This document shows positions 1 through 11,770 of a DNA stretch of 64,000 nt, in pieces. The notes beneath the pieces are model-generated. The model did no database searches, was not told the origin of the DNA, and saw only the letters and a program-made list of their open reading frames with translations. The stretch comes from Sternotherus odoratus. Taxonomy: Eukaryota > Chordata > Testudines > Kinosternidae. The position numbers and the translations under genes were made by a program. The DNA is taken from NCBI GenBank assembly GCA_032164245.1, contig JAVMKO010000003.1, positions 94,487,890 through 94,551,889 of the forward strand, in the 5' to 3' direction. Numbering within the stretch: position 1 is the stretch's first letter; every line of letters begins with the position of its first letter.

Positions 1-428
1 TAAATCTGGGTCTACACTTTGTGTTACTTTTCTTATCTAATAAAGTAGGCTCTCCCCCCCCCTGCCAAGTTCAGTCCATTGCAGAGATGGCTGGTTTTAC
101 AAGAGCCAGGATCCAAAGTACAAGAAAGCCTCTCTCCCCCCCCCCCCCTCTTTAGGTGGTTTTCCTCAATGAATGGATCCAGAGAACCTTTCCCTATACT
201 CTGTTATAATGAAACAATCTTTTATATTTCTTCATTGCCAGGGCACTCTCCTTCCTGCTGTAATGTTCCTCTTCACTGCCAAGTGGTTCAGATTGTTTGC
301 CATTGGCTTTGATGGATTTCCATGACTGCTCTGTGATGTGGCAAGAGTACACAATAGAAACTGCATTACCTTGCTGGCTGACTAGGGACAGGTGACAATT
401 ACCTCTTGTTTGAATGGGTAATCAATGA
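1..428. other. Unassigned DNA with short poly-C runs
   Basis: No gene or recognisable repeat is seen. Two poly-C runs lie near positions 52-62 and 136-149. The short open frame here is interrupted by low-complexity sequence and has no coding signature. Confidence 0.5.
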
Positions 429-2116
429 AGCCTGGTCTACACTAGAAAATTAGGTCGGTTTAACACGTTGGTTAGAGGTGTGAAACCTCCACATGCCTGA
501 GTGGCATAGTTAAGCTGACCTAAGACCCCATGAACACAGCTCTAGGTCAGTGGAAGAATTCTTCCATCAGCCTAGGTATCGCCTTGTGGGGAGGTGGATT
601 ACACTGCACCAATGGGAGAACTCCTCCCTTCAGAGTAGACGTCTACTCTGACTTGCTACAGCATTGGTCCTCAAAGTGGGGGTCGTGAGCCCCTGCTACT
701 GTTCTTCCTGGGGCAGCTCCTGCAGGAGCTTGCAAATCAGCCCCAGGCAGGCAGAGAGGGGGAGGAGGTCTCCACGCTGCCACATGCAGCAGGGATGGGT
801 CTTGTGAGCAGAAAGCCTCCAGCTCCCCCCCCCCCCCCCCGCAACCCTGCTCCAGCCGCCCCCCGCGCCTCCCCCAAGTGTCCCCCGGCCTCCCCTTGCT
901 GCCCCCCCTTGCTGCCCCCCCAGGCACCTAGGTGGCCCTGGAGCGGATCGGAGCCAAAGCGTCCCTGTGTCTCAGTGCAGCAACTGCCGCCGCAGGGTCC
1001 TAGTGCCCGCCATCTTCTCCTGCCTGTGACAGGGTGAGTGTGCTGCTGCTGGGGGTTCCGGAAAGGGGGGGGAGGGGAGGGGGCCTTCCCCAGATCTTGC
1101 TGCTGCCAGCAGGGAAAGGGCTGTAGGGTGTCCTCCTTTCTGGCCCCAGAGCAGCCTGCCTGAACCCAAACTCATCCCTAGCCCTGCGCCACCCCGGAGC
1201 CCACACCCCCAGCCAGAGTTTCCCACCCACCTCACCCTCTATCCAAGCCCTGAGCCCCTCCAACACCCCAAACCTCTCATCTCCACCTCCAGCCAGAGCC
1301 CTCCTCCCCCCACGCCCCAACCCTCTGCCCCATGCTACATTAAATTTTTCAATAGTTATTTTAAAAGTGTATAATAAGCAATGCTCTGGGAAAAGGGGAG
1401 GGGGGGATGCAAGGTAAAAATTTTGCCTAGGGTGCAAAATATCTTTGCACCCCCCCCCCGCAGTTCTTCCCCTCCCCCTCCCTGCTCTCCCTTCCCCCCC
1501 CCCACTCTTCCCCTCCCCTCTGAACCCCCCCCCCGCCCGCTGCTCTTCCCCTCCCCCCTTCCACCACTTGTCATCTGGTCACCCTACCCGAGCCCTGGAC
1601 CCGGACCCTGCCGCGGCGGGCTGCTGGCGGTGTCCTGAGCCCCAGACCTGGCCCTTGCCGCGGCAAACTGCTGGCGGTGCTCTGGGCCTTGGCCTCTGCT
1701 GTGGCGGGCCAGCAGCGGGCTGCCGGTGGCACCCCGAACCCCAGACCCAGCTCATGGTGCGACGGGCTGCTGGCAGTGACCTGAGCCCCAGGCCCTGTCA
1801 TGGCGGGCTGCTGACAGCACCCCGTGCCCTGTCCCCTGTCCCGGGGGGTTGCTGGCACCCTCCCCTGAGCCCGGCCCCTACCCCAGGGGGCTGGCACCCC
1901 TACCCACCCCTCAGCTCATCCTCTGCCCCAGGGGGGCTGCTGGCACACACACCCCCAGCCCGGCCCCTGCCCCACCCCCAACCCTGACCCCTAAGGGGCG
2001 GTCGCGCTTAGAGGCCTAGTGTCCGAAAGGGGTCGCCAATAGAAAAAGTTTGAGAACCACTGTGCTACAGCACTGCATGCTGCCCTGCTGTAGTGTTTAA
2101 GTGTTGACATACCCTG
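429..2116. mobile_element. Harbinger/hAT-like MITE, split by a nested hAT
   Basis: The left end reads GCCTGGTCTACAC and the right end reads GTTGACATACCCTG, so the ends form degenerate inverted termini of the GGTCTACAC / GTAGACATACC type common in turtle MITEs. The interior carries a motif around 560-580 (GGAAGAATTCTTCCATCA) that recurs in the copy at 58587-58848. A second element occupies 662-2062, so the original MITE was only about 280 bp. Its own target duplication is not clear. Confidence 0.7.
662..2062. mobile_element. GC-rich non-autonomous hAT (Charlie-like ends)
   Basis: The ends are CATTGGTCCTCAAAG and TTTGAGAACCACTG, imperfect inverted repeats of the CAGTGGTTCTCAAAC type used by hAT/Charlie elements. 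The 8-bp sequence TGCTACAG lies immediately outside both ends (654-661 and 2063-2070), the exact target-duplication length of hAT transposases. The interior is very C-rich, which creates long meaningless open frames (for example 1445-1987). No transposase is seen, so it depends on an outside source of enzyme. Confidence 0.88.
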
Positions 2117-2394
2117 AGACATGTTATCTCCTGGTTATTAATTTCTACTAAAGCATAGTTTCAATATAAATATTTCTTCAATATGATCTGTGCATGCATC
2201 TCCAAGTTCTTATGAATCTTAACGAGTTACAAGCTTTCTGTAGACACGGTTTATGTTTTTCATTATGGATAAATATCCTGTTAGCCTGGCATTGGTGCAG
2301 TGAGTTTGTCAGGTCTGAGGTGAGCATTGTTTGCAAAGAACAGGGGACCCTTTGCCAAGGAGGGGCTCGGTCACAATAGCTTATTCCCCTTAAG

Positions 2395-2509
2395 CTATTC
2401 CACTATCAGCAATTTTATAGTAGTATATACTACACTGGGGGGTTGTACCATTTTAACAGCACCAGTATAGTTAAGGCAATGCAACTTTTGAAGGAAGACA
2501 AGGCCTTAG
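2395..2509. mobile_element. MITE fragment (Harbinger/hAT type)
   Basis: The segment contains GTTGTACCATTTTAACAG, CAGTATAGTTAAGGCAATG and ends in GACAAGGCCTTA, matching the general end structure of the window's other MITEs. The left boundary is uncertain. Confidence 0.4.
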
Positions 2510-3744
2510 CTATAACCGTGGCATAAAAGGCCTAAATGTGTGAGTAACAGAAGCCATCAAGACTGTTGTTGAACGTGATCATGACGTAACTCGTATTCAA
2601 GGGTCAAAACACAAATGCTGCAGAAGTATGGCCTACCTCAGAAAAGCTGACAAAGCACTTTTGTTCTGTGCTGTCGCGTGCTGTGCCATATGCCTAGATG
2701 TTATATTAGAAGTCATTTTCTGAAAAGAAGATGCCTAACTGTGGCCCCATCTGTTGAAGGAACGGATTAAAAAAACAAGAAAATCCCAGGGCACTCTCAT
2801 AAGGGCAGAGGTTGGAGTTTTTTGTTCCCTGACTAAATCTCCTTTTCAGAGGTGTCTACGCCCTTCACCTCGGCAGCTGCACAGGGACCTCTTTGTCAAT
2901 GGGCATGAATATTTAAAGGACTCCACTGCCTTCCTCTCTTCCATCAGTTTCAAAGGAAAGTTTCGAAAGTCTTTGTTCTCTGATTACTTTAAACATTTTG
3001 ATGCGTGGCAGAGGTAGCATTACACATGGCATTAGCTGACTTTGACAAGTTGAATTAATTCAATATTTGCACAGTTAGAACAAATACTTAATGTGGATTT
3101 GTGTGGTTTTAGCCGGCAAACTACTGGCTTCTCCGACTGAATTCCAGTATGAAATTCACGTTAAATCAGTTAGTCTTAAGTAAATTCCTTAGCAGACAAT
3201 AATGCATCTCAAGAAGAACATCAGTTTGACATAATTTTACCCCAGACCTGAAATAGGTACAGATAGCTCTTTTTTCCAGTGTTGTTTGAGTATTTAACTC
3301 TTTGTTCTCTTGCAAAGAGTGAGCCCCCTTCATGTCACAGCAGGGGTTTTGGTGGTAAAATCTGAGGATGTTTCCATTGCAGCTAACTACACCAAATCGA
3401 ATGTGTGGATGGAGTTCTGTTCCTGTTGCCCATCTCCAAAATGCCAAAGAAACCCACCTATTTCCACAATTACATCTCATGCTTTAGATTGTTAAAGGCT
3501 TTAAATTGACTATCTTTTGAAATATACATTTGAGCAAGCAGCATTGCGGATCCATGTAATTAATACAGAGGAAAACATCAACCGTTTGATCCATAATGTG
3601 ATGGCTAAATTGTTGATTATTAGCTGCTTGTCACACAGAGAAGGAAGCCAAAGGTTATGAGAAATACATTATCAAGGCTATGTACAATTACACAGTTTTA
3701 CATTTAAAAATTACTGTTGCAACCTAATCCAACAATCTCAGACT
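2510..3744. other. Unassigned AT-rich DNA
   Basis: Apparently unique sequence. The open frame at 2754-3017 has no recognisable domain or supporting splice sites. Nothing else could be assigned. Confidence 0.5.
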
Positions 3745-3905
3745 TCTTTACAAACATTAAATAATGGAGTCACACAAAATCCCCATGAGGTAGGTATCAT
3801 TATCCCCAATGCGTAGATAAGCAAACTGAGTCAAAGGAGAGCTAAGTGATTTCTCTAATATCCCACAATAAATCAAGGGCTGAGGTGGCATTCAGGACAT
3901 CCACA
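3745..3905 (-). repeat. MIR SINE fragment
   Basis: On the plus strand this reads like the antisense of the MIR core: a 'TATCCCCA...GATAAGCAAACTGAGTCAAAGGAGAGCTAAGTGA' pattern followed by a 'CCCACA...GGGCTGAGGTGG' segment. This equals the classic 'aaactgaggcacagagaggttaagtgact' MIR signature with old divergence. Confidence 0.7.
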
Positions 3906-4131
3906 CCTATGCTCAAAAAAATCCAAAGACAATAGGCATTTGATAAATAAAATAATATCAAACAGAACACATGTAAAAATACCCACTTCCAGGGAGGTTT
4001 TCTTCACACTGAATTTTTCTCACCATTGTACTTTTTCTTCTAAATAAAGGAATCCTCTCTATAGAGTTTAGCTCCATCCTGCCAAGTCTCTCCCTTCCCC
4101 ACCTCCCAAGTAATAGCTGGTTCTGCTAGTC

Positions 4132-4490
4132 CACAGAATCCTAGAGCTGTACATCTGGAAGTGACCTTGGTAGGTCATCTAGTCCAGTCCCATGCACTGA
4201 GGCTGGACCAAGATCATCTCTGTCAGGTGTTTGTCTAATTGTTTTTAAACTCCTCCAAAGCCAGAGATTCCAACATGTACCTAGGTAATTTGATCCAGTG
4301 TTTAACTACCCTTACAGTTAGGAATACTTTATACAGTACTTACCATGTGGTAACTATAACTCCCTCCCAGAAACATCTGGGAGCTATCATTTTCATTCCT
4401 TGCTATTTAGCAGCTCCTGGTCAATTAATATACATTGATCAGACCCTTTTCCTTTTGGGCTCATTCAGACCAACCCCCACCTTAACCAAT
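4132..4490 (-). mobile_element. CR1 LINE 3' fragment
   Basis: Antisense CR1 3' end. The plus strand begins with ACAGAATCCTAGAGC, continues with a 'GACCTTGGTAGGTCATCTAGTCCAGTCC' pattern and the 'CAGGTGTTTGTCTAATTG' block, all diagnostic for the CR1 3' region. It is 5'-truncated, as is usual for CR1, and carries no intact reading frame. Confidence 0.85.
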
Positions 4491-4499
4491 AAATGAGGT

Positions 4500-5413
4500 T
4501 GTTGTGACTATGGCCCCTTTTAAACCAGTCATTGCTTGTGAATGGGAAAGGAGAAAGCACTTTCAAGCTGCAGGATGGAAAGAAAAAGAATTTTCCTAGT
4601 GCAGCACTGGAATTTGCACAAGCAGCTCCATGCATTCCCTAAATGTGTATTATGGAGTGACGCCAGCCCACAGGATAAAGAGAAATTCAACATTAGCTGT
4701 ACTTCATCAATTAATTCCCAAGAGCTTGTTACTCCTCTTCTCCACCCCCAATTGAGAAGTAAAAGTATAACTGAAACAAGGCCTGAGAGATGGCCATAAT
4801 GGTTTTGGTGGGAAGGAGACTGAAGAGCCTATGGTAAAAGTGATTGGGATAATTCAGCTTTCTGTGAAGAATTTCCCAAAATGACTATTTAACTGAAAAG
4901 AGTAAAGGTAGCCTGGCACTAACCCAAACCTACATTAAAACAATGAGCTGCCAAAGTCAGAAAGCTGCAGAGAAGCACAGTAACTCAAAGATCCATCAGT
5001 TATTATAGTCCACTTTTCAAAGGGTGCTATTTATGGCCAGAGGAGCAGTATTTTCTGTTTCTTTCTATTAACATTTTGATTGTAATTTAGCAGCAGCAGT
5101 AGACTAAGCAAAAACTAACCCTTGCAATCTAACAGTGACAAGAATAGCAACAAAGCCCGTGTTTTCAGCTTCTAGGCCATGGGAAACAGTAACTTTGGCA
5201 GGCTCAGTGCTAACTTTTAATGACTGTAATTGAATCTAAAGATACAGGGAAATTGTTCTTGCTGACTGACAGATTTACACTCTTCATAATGATAAACCAA
5301 TTATCTGCGGAGATAGCTTCTGAGAGAAGGGATGCAATGGTTAGTTCATGACCCTCTATAACTCATTTAATATTGGATGATCTTCCAAGCACTGTAGGGA
5401 AGCAAAACTTATA
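4500..5413. other. Unassigned DNA
   Basis: No gene, RNA or repeat recognised. The open frame 4542-4799 lacks any identifiable domain. Confidence 0.5.
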
Positions 5414-5531
5414 GGGCACCCATAACAAGTGAGAAAAATTGGGACAGAGGGTGGGAAGTAATAGGCACCTAAGTAAGAAAAAGCCCCAAATATCTGGACT
5501 GTCCCTAAAAAATTGGGACATCTGGTCACCC
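5414..5531 (-). mobile_element. Small MITE with GGGTGACC-type ends
   Basis: A degenerate copy of the same element seen in plus orientation at 52362-52488. It shows GGGACA blocks, a TAATAGGCACCTA block and the end ATCTGGTCACCC. The outer ends are imperfect palindromes (GGGTGACC / GGTCACCC). It is non-coding. Confidence 0.7.
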
Positions 5532-7766
5532 ATCTCAATAATAACAAGCTTGTGTTCCTTCCCCTTTGTTGTTAATATTAATTGTGTTGAGTGTCTGGTC
5601 ACCATTAGTTTTTTTAATCAAGACTGATGCAAATTAGGCATTAAACACTTCAACCGTTATCAGTTCTCAAGTCCCATGTGATCTTCCATGGTGCTAATAT
5701 CTCCTGTAAGACATTAAGCACCTCAATTTCCATTAACGTGGATAGGCATTGGGACACAATCTTGTCGAAATGAGCCCTCTGTAGAACCTAATCACAAACT
5801 TAGATATACAAGACCTAATTGTCATTAACATCTGGTTTAAGACCTCTTTCCATGGCCAGAACAATGCAAAGAGACCTGAGCATAAATGAGACTCAACCCC
5901 AGAGTTTTTAAAAGAGTCCCATGAACTGTAACTGAAAGAAATTATAGGGACAATATGTTTCTCTAGTTTTTTACAATGTGTTTATTTTGCATGTGTGGCG
6001 ATGCTCCTTGTATGAACAGTTTCACCACTTGCCCTGTACATTCAGTCTGGTTCCTATTTTGTTTGTGTGTATATTTTCTACTGTAACCCAGGGGTGAGAA
6101 ACATTTTTAGTATTATGAAAATATTATTGTAAGAGGTCTGCAAAATATTTGGCAGGAGGAGTCCGGAGCAGGTGTAGCAGCTGAATCTAGATTTAATTCA
6201 TTTTTCTAAAGTGACAACATTTCAAGTTTGATGTCACTTAAAGTTGTGATGTTCTGTTTCCTTAATTTGTAGTGCACTTAACTCATTACTTATTCTCTTT
6301 TAGCAAGGACAGAGCTATATTTACTCTGCTGTTAAATTAATGAATCTCTGAGCAAAGATTCGTTCATTCATACTGCAGAGCCATTTCTTAGGAAATTTTA
6401 CAAAGATCTTCTACAGTGAGCCTTTTAGCAAGGAATTTGTCATTACCTTTACCTTGGCTCACCATCACATTAGAATATTAATTCTCATTTACTAAAAATG
6501 ACAGCGTATTATAGTCAGTTAGAAGGGCTGTTTGCAGGTAAATAGTTCCAACTGTTGAGTTCTCGTAGCGATGACATTTCTCTTTGTCCACAGGCATAGT
6601 GGTCAGGAGGAAGAGAGACAGTAATAGATGTTAGTCACATTGCTTAACACGCAGTCAGATACTATGGTGGTGAAGTCCGTATACTAACCTGAATAGAATA
6701 AAAGACTAGCACTGTACAGAACATACAGAATAACCTGGTTCCTGTACTAACAAGCCGATCAAGAAAGGGCTTAAGAATCCAAACCTGGACAACAATTTAA
6801 CCCAATAGCAGCATGTAACAACAATGTGGAAATACAGGGTTGTGTACAACAGCTTTTCTTGAAATGTTTTTGTGTTTCTTGCATTTCATGACTCCCTAGA
6901 GGGGCAAATGTAGTTGAAAATTCTCAGCTGGTTCCTGTTGGTTCCAGATAGTAGACTAGAACAAGAGATGTATTTGGCTACTGGTTATTTGGGTTTATTG
7001 GTCTTCCGGTAAAAACTAACAGAGACCAGTAAAAAACAATAAAGACCCAGTTGAAGAATGGAACCTACTTGAACCACATAAGGTATCATAGCACCTAGAC
7101 AGGTTATTGCCTTTCAGCTTTTGGAGAAGGACCTTGCAGAGTAGTCATAGCCATGTTTGCATGGGTTGACTCAATATTGATCTTCCCTTTCACACATGTT
7201 CTGATTCCATTTGTGCGCAGGTGAGGGTCAAACCATGCTGTGAGTCAGAGAAGGCAATGGAGTAGAGGTGAACATACAGTTGTGCTCCATTAAAACTCTC
7301 CTGAGTATTGCTGATCCTGGGAAGTCAGATTAGCAGAGCCCTAGCCACCATTAACCCTGTATAAATCCCTTGAGGGCAATCAAACATAGTAGTGTCAGTC
7401 TAAGGTTGAGAGCCCAACCCTGTGTGTGGTAATCTTTGATCTTTGCCATATACTCAGGTTAGTCCTTAATAACCATCTGTCTTCATCCTCCAGCAGTCTG
7501 GGGAGGAATAGTTGAGGTTTGAGCTCCAGGAGCAAACCAAAGAAATTATTTCAGCCCTTGAATAAAATCTTGCTTTGACAGCTGCTGAACTGTGGAATTT
7601 GAGGAGCCTGGACTATGCAACTTTGGATTTATGCTGAATAGAGCCTTGTAATAAAGTTTTACTTCCCTCTTAGGTTTCACATATTTAATGTCATAATTGG
7701 GAGGTTTAGAAATATGTCTAAAATGAAATGTAGTTTCCTTTCCATTGCCTCCAAATTCACCATTCT
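5532..7766. other. Unassigned AT-rich DNA
   Basis: About 2.2 kb with no supported gene. A possible hAT-like end (CAGGGGTGAGAAAC near 6091) has no partner. A pyrimidine tract followed by CAG at about 6594 resembles a splice acceptor but leads into stops. Confidence 0.5.
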
Positions 7767-7962
7767 CTGTACTTAGATTCATAGACTTTAAGGTCAGAAG
7801 GGACCCTTATGATCATCTAGTTTGACCTACTGCACAATGCAGGCCACAATCTCACCCACAGATTTCTGTCCCAGATCCCTAAATGGCCCCCTCAAGGATT
7901 GAACTCACAACTCTGGGTTTCACAAGCCACTGCTCAAGTCACTAAGCAATCCTTCTCCCCGA
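7767..7962 (-). mobile_element. tRNA-derived SINE with CR1-like tail
   Basis: On the minus strand this starts with a tRNA-like head, with a box A-like segment at 7949-7933 and a box B-like segment (GTTGTGAGTTCAATCC, about 7912-7896). It ends with a tail (CCTTAAAGTCTATGAATC) that matches the CR1 3' end. This is the arrangement described for the tortoise Pol III SINE, which borrows CR1 reverse transcriptase through the shared tail. It is about 196 bp and close to full length. Confidence 0.85.
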
Positions 7963-8983
7963 AGGAGTATTTCTAATCTAACTATATTCTGCAAGGTATG
8001 CAGTCTGTTAAAAGTTTAAATTTTGTTTCTGAACATTATTTTTAAAATATCACACAGACTCGAAATATGAGTTGTTCAGCTTCATGTAGTTTTTGGATGG
8101 GAAACTCCATTGTGATTGGTTCAAAAGATAATATGTGACCATTATGTGGTACCTTTCTTCTGCACTTCCCAGAAGACTTTACAAGGTCACTTGTGCTTAT
8201 CCTGTCTATGTGGGGATAGAGGGAAAGGTGCAAGAGGACTTCTCTTCCTAATTGTAACCCCTATGCAAGCATCAATCCTTGCTGTCACAATTCTTGTACA
8301 TAGGGTAACAACCCTACTTAGCACCACAGGGTGTGCAAGACATCCCAGAGAGGGGTGCAGGCTATGCCTTCCTAAGGGTCTTGTAAAGAGTCAAGGGATT
8401 AATGCAGCATATAAAAACTCTTTGCCATTGATGCTGAGAATTCCAGCCATGCAGTTTCTTAGGAAGCATTATTGAGTTGCCATGATGAAGATGAAGGGTT
8501 GCCCTCATCACTATCCAATTAGTTGTGGCCATGCAAACGTATATATACAAAATATTAGTTTCATTTTAGTCAAGACTGAATAATGTATTGCACTCCTTGG
8601 GAGTCCCAGATGAAAAATATCCCTCAAGAGAGTTTGCCTGCTATGCATAAGTTATACATAAACCTAAATCTTTTTCTTTCCCTTCAAAGAAACATGACAT
8701 GTTTCTCTTGGCTCATGCAATGATGGCACATTTCCCCTCCCACTGTCAACCTTTTTAGTTCTTTCAGCACCAAATTTGCTTAGGATGTGTTTGATTTCCC
8801 TACATTTTTCCATGGTTTTTTTCGGTGGTGGTTTTCTGTGTTGTTGAGAGAATTAAGGGGTGTGTGTTGGGGGGTGGGGGTGGCCCAGCAGTGTTTAGTA
8901 ATGGTTCACTGTTATAGCTAAGCTGTACCCTTTCTGAATTCATTTGATCTGTGACTCCTGCAGCTGATTTTTACTACCTATTA
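7963..8983. other. Unassigned DNA
   Basis: No gene recognised. It contains a G/T-rich stretch near 8860-8882. The open frame 8116-8475 shows no domain and no codon pattern that would support it. Confidence 0.5.
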
Positions 8984-9930
8984 GGGCTGGTCCCCACTAC
9001 AGCTTAACGTCGACTTTAGTGATGTTAAGTCGATATAAACATGTACCCGTCCTCACATGCATGCCATTTAAATCGATTTAAAGGGACCTAAAAATCGACT
9101 TCTGTACTCCTCCCTAATGAGAGGAGTAACGCTGAAATCGACCTCTCTGGGTCTATTGTGAACTAGTGAGATTGCATGTGACAGCTAGCCTCCGACCTTC
9201 CACAATGCCCATTTGCTCCCCAGGGGACCAGCCACCACTCGGAGCAGCTCCGCGGCCCCCCCATGCCCACCCGAGCAGCCCCGCGCCGGCTCCCCCCGCC
9301 CGCCCGAGCAGCTAGCTCCTTGTCGGACCCCCCCCCGCACGCCCGAGCAGCTCCGCTGACACCTGTGCCCGCCTGAGCAGCCCCACGGACCCCCCCCCCC
9401 CCCGCCCACCCGAGCAGCTCCGCGGACCCCCGTGCCCACCCGAGCAGCTCCGCGGACACCCCCCCGCCCGCCCGAGCAGCTCCGCGGACACCCCCCCACC
9501 CGCCCGAGCAGCTCCGCGGACACCCCCCCACCCGCCCGAGCAGCTCCGCGGACACCCCCCCGCCGGCCCGAGCAGCTCCGCGGACCCCCTGTGCCCGCCC
9601 GAGCAGCTCCGTGGACCCCCTGTGCCCGCCCGAGCAGCTCCGTGGACCCCCTGTGCCCGCCCGAGCAGCTCCGCGGACCCCCTGTGCCCGCCCGAGCAGC
9701 TCCGTGGACCCCCCTGCCCGCCCGAGCAGCTCCGTGGACCCCCTGTGCCCGCCCAGTGGGATGTCTACCCACAGTGCAACACTCCCTATGTTGACGCTTG
9801 CCACAGTTGTGGGGACAGACACTGCCGACTTGCTGTGCTTAGTGGGGATGCACAAAATCGACTCTATACAGTCTGCTTTAAAAAATTGACTTAAGGGAAA
9901 TCGACCTACTGCTGTAGTGAAGACATACCC
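8984..9930. mobile_element. PIF/Harbinger-type non-autonomous element
   Basis: The ends are GGGCTGGTCCCCACTAC and GTAGTGAAGACATACCC, good inverted repeats, with TTA on each side (8981-8983 and 9931-9933). A 3-bp TTA/TAA target duplication fits PIF/Harbinger. The subterminal regions are rich in TCGA-containing motifs on both arms. The middle is a GC-rich minisatellite (9241-9755). No transposase is present. Confidence 0.85.
9241..9755. repeat. 30-32 bp GC-rich minisatellite
   Basis: Tandem units start with CGAGCAGCTCCGCGGAC and continue with a run of C and a GCCCGC end. Unit starts at 9441, 9473, 9505, 9537, 9569, 9600, 9631, 9662, 9693 and 9723 give steps of 32, 32, 32, 32, 31, 31, 31, 31 and 30. 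Roughly 16-17 units are present and the left ones are more diverged. The array lies wholly inside the Harbinger-type element and produces overlapping open frames on both strands that are not genes. Confidence 0.93.
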
Positions 9931-9933
9931 TTA

Positions 9934-10790
9934 TTAGATTCCGCACTCCCGTCCGCCAGAAAACTAACAGGTTTCTACGTTGTATGAAGTTGTTATTTCT
10001 TTGCACTAGAGGGAGCTCTTTTCAAATCTTACCATTTGCTCAGTTCATTTTGTCCTAACAAATGTCTATTTTTAAAAAAATACATTCTAGTAGAACTTTT
10101 TTCACCAGGATATCATTCACTATTCATAAATGTACTAGAGTATGACATATGGAATATGTAAAAAGAACCTGTTAATCCAACATTGTGTTTGTAAAGGGAA
10201 ATATCATTAGGCTCTTTAGACATTTAACGTATTTGTCACTTTTTTCAGTCATTTCTGTCTTTCCAAACACTTGGAATAAACAGGTTATTTTCTGAATTTA
10301 TTTGATAATAGAAATTTGAATAGGTAAAAATTCAAGAGAGAGTTTTAAGTTCACACTTAAAACTGCTTCCAAAAAAATAAAAATACCCCACCCACAAATA
10401 CACCTGCAAACACAAATACACCCCACAGAAACCTGAAGAAAATATTTACTCCTTTAAAGGGACAACAGAAATTTAAAACTTGATGCCTTTGATAACACTT
10501 TATGTACAATTATTTTAACTGTATATTCAAGTAGTCACTTTCCTCTGTGATTTGCATGGGTCTTTCATGCACCAATAGGGGAATTACAACTTTTTTTTAC
10601 ATAGAAAAACAATGATATATTTGCCCCTATAGTATATAGCATAGTCTATTATCAATTTCCTGAAACATTACAGATTGTGCTTCAATTATTATTGTTTGTT
10701 TTACTACACAAACGTCCTCAGGCCTTACCCTCTGTTCTCCCCATTTCTTGGGCTGCCTATCTCTTTCTCTGCTGAAAGCAAACACCCATT
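9934..10790. other. Unassigned AT-rich DNA
   Basis: No gene or recognisable repeat is seen. There are A-rich patches near 10368-10400. Confidence 0.5.
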
Positions 10791-10884
10791 TTAACCAATT
10801 TGCTTGGTACTGAAGTCAGGCATACTGGCCTGTAATTGCCAGGATCGCCTCTGAAGCCTTTTTTAGAAATTGGCCTTCCATTAG

Positions 10885-11076
10885 CTATCCTCCAGTTATC
10901 TGGTACAGGAGTTGATTTGAGTGATAATTATGTACCACAGTTAGTAGTTCTTCCATTTCAGATTTGAGTTCCTTCAGAACTCTTGGCTGAATACCATCTG
11001 GTGACTTATTACTGTTTAATTTATCAAGTTCTTCCAAAATCCACCTCAGTTTGGGACAGTTCTTTAGATCTGTCAC
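10885..11076 (-). pseudogene. CR1 reverse transcriptase fragment
   Basis: The 63-residue frame contains LDKLNSNKSPDGIQPRVLKE, the start of the reverse transcriptase fingers in CR1-type LINEs. The family motif normally has a Gly-Pro between the Pro and Asp of this block, and both residues are missing here. It is a fragment of the old CR1 at 10791-14140, with no intact flanking frame. Non-functional. Confidence 0.8.
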
Positions 11077-11431
11077 CTAAAAAGAATGGTTTGGTTGTGG
11101 GAATCTCCCTTACAACCTCTGCAGTGAAGACCAATGCAAAGAATTCATTTAGCTTCTCCGCAAAGGCCATGTCTTCATTGAATGCTCCTTTACCACCTTG
11201 ATCGTCCAGTACCTCACTGATTGTTTGGCAAGCTTCCTGCTCAGGATGTACTTAAAAACAATTATGCTGTGCTAATTCCTCTTCAAATTCTTTTTGTCTG
11301 ACCTAATTATGCTTTTACACTTGACTTTCTAGACTTTATACTCCTTTCTATTTTCCTCAGTAGGATTTGACTTCTAATTTTAAAAGGATGTCTTTTTGCC
11401 TCTAACTATTTCTTTTACTCTGTTGTTTAAT

Positions 11432-11770
11432 CATAGAATATCAGGGTTGGAAGGTGTAAGAGAAGACCCTTCCCCCACTCTAAACTCTAGGGTAAAAGTG
11501 TGGGGGTCTCTTATGCCTGACCAAATAACTTTAAGCTATTTTCCCAGTCTAAGTTAAATCCTGTCCCCCAAAACCCAAACTTCTCCAGTTGGGCTTGGAC
11601 TTCTGCTGCCACCATTAATGTGATTATTCCAACACCATGGAGTGGGCACATTAAAACCCCCGAGTAACACCCTTTCCCTCTTCCTGTGAGATTGAGACAC
11701 ACAGACTCCGCTTCACCCCCCTCCTCCTGACTACCTAGGAGAGAGATTCAAGCACACAGGCCCTCACTAA
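11432..11770. other. Insertion in CR1 with a short CR1 3' tail at its left edge
   Basis: The left edge (11432-11455) reads TCATAGAATATCAGGGTTGG, a CR1 3' tail in antisense that stops abruptly. What follows (starting TGTAAGAGAAGACCC) is not recognised. It may be retroviral LTR-like, but no matching end was found. Confidence 0.4.

Noticed and set aside
6091..6120. hAT-like end CAGGGGTGAGAAAC
   Set aside because: No matching right terminus or target duplication was found nearby.
7890..7962. Possible tRNA gene on the minus strand
   Set aside because: The box A- and box B-like motifs belong to the head of the SINE. The cloverleaf is degenerate and the tail is CR1-like.
9163..9855. 230-codon minus-strand frame with Gly/Ala/Arg repeats
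   Set aside because: It is the reading of the 30-32 bp minisatellite inside a Harbinger-type element, with alternative frames open too.
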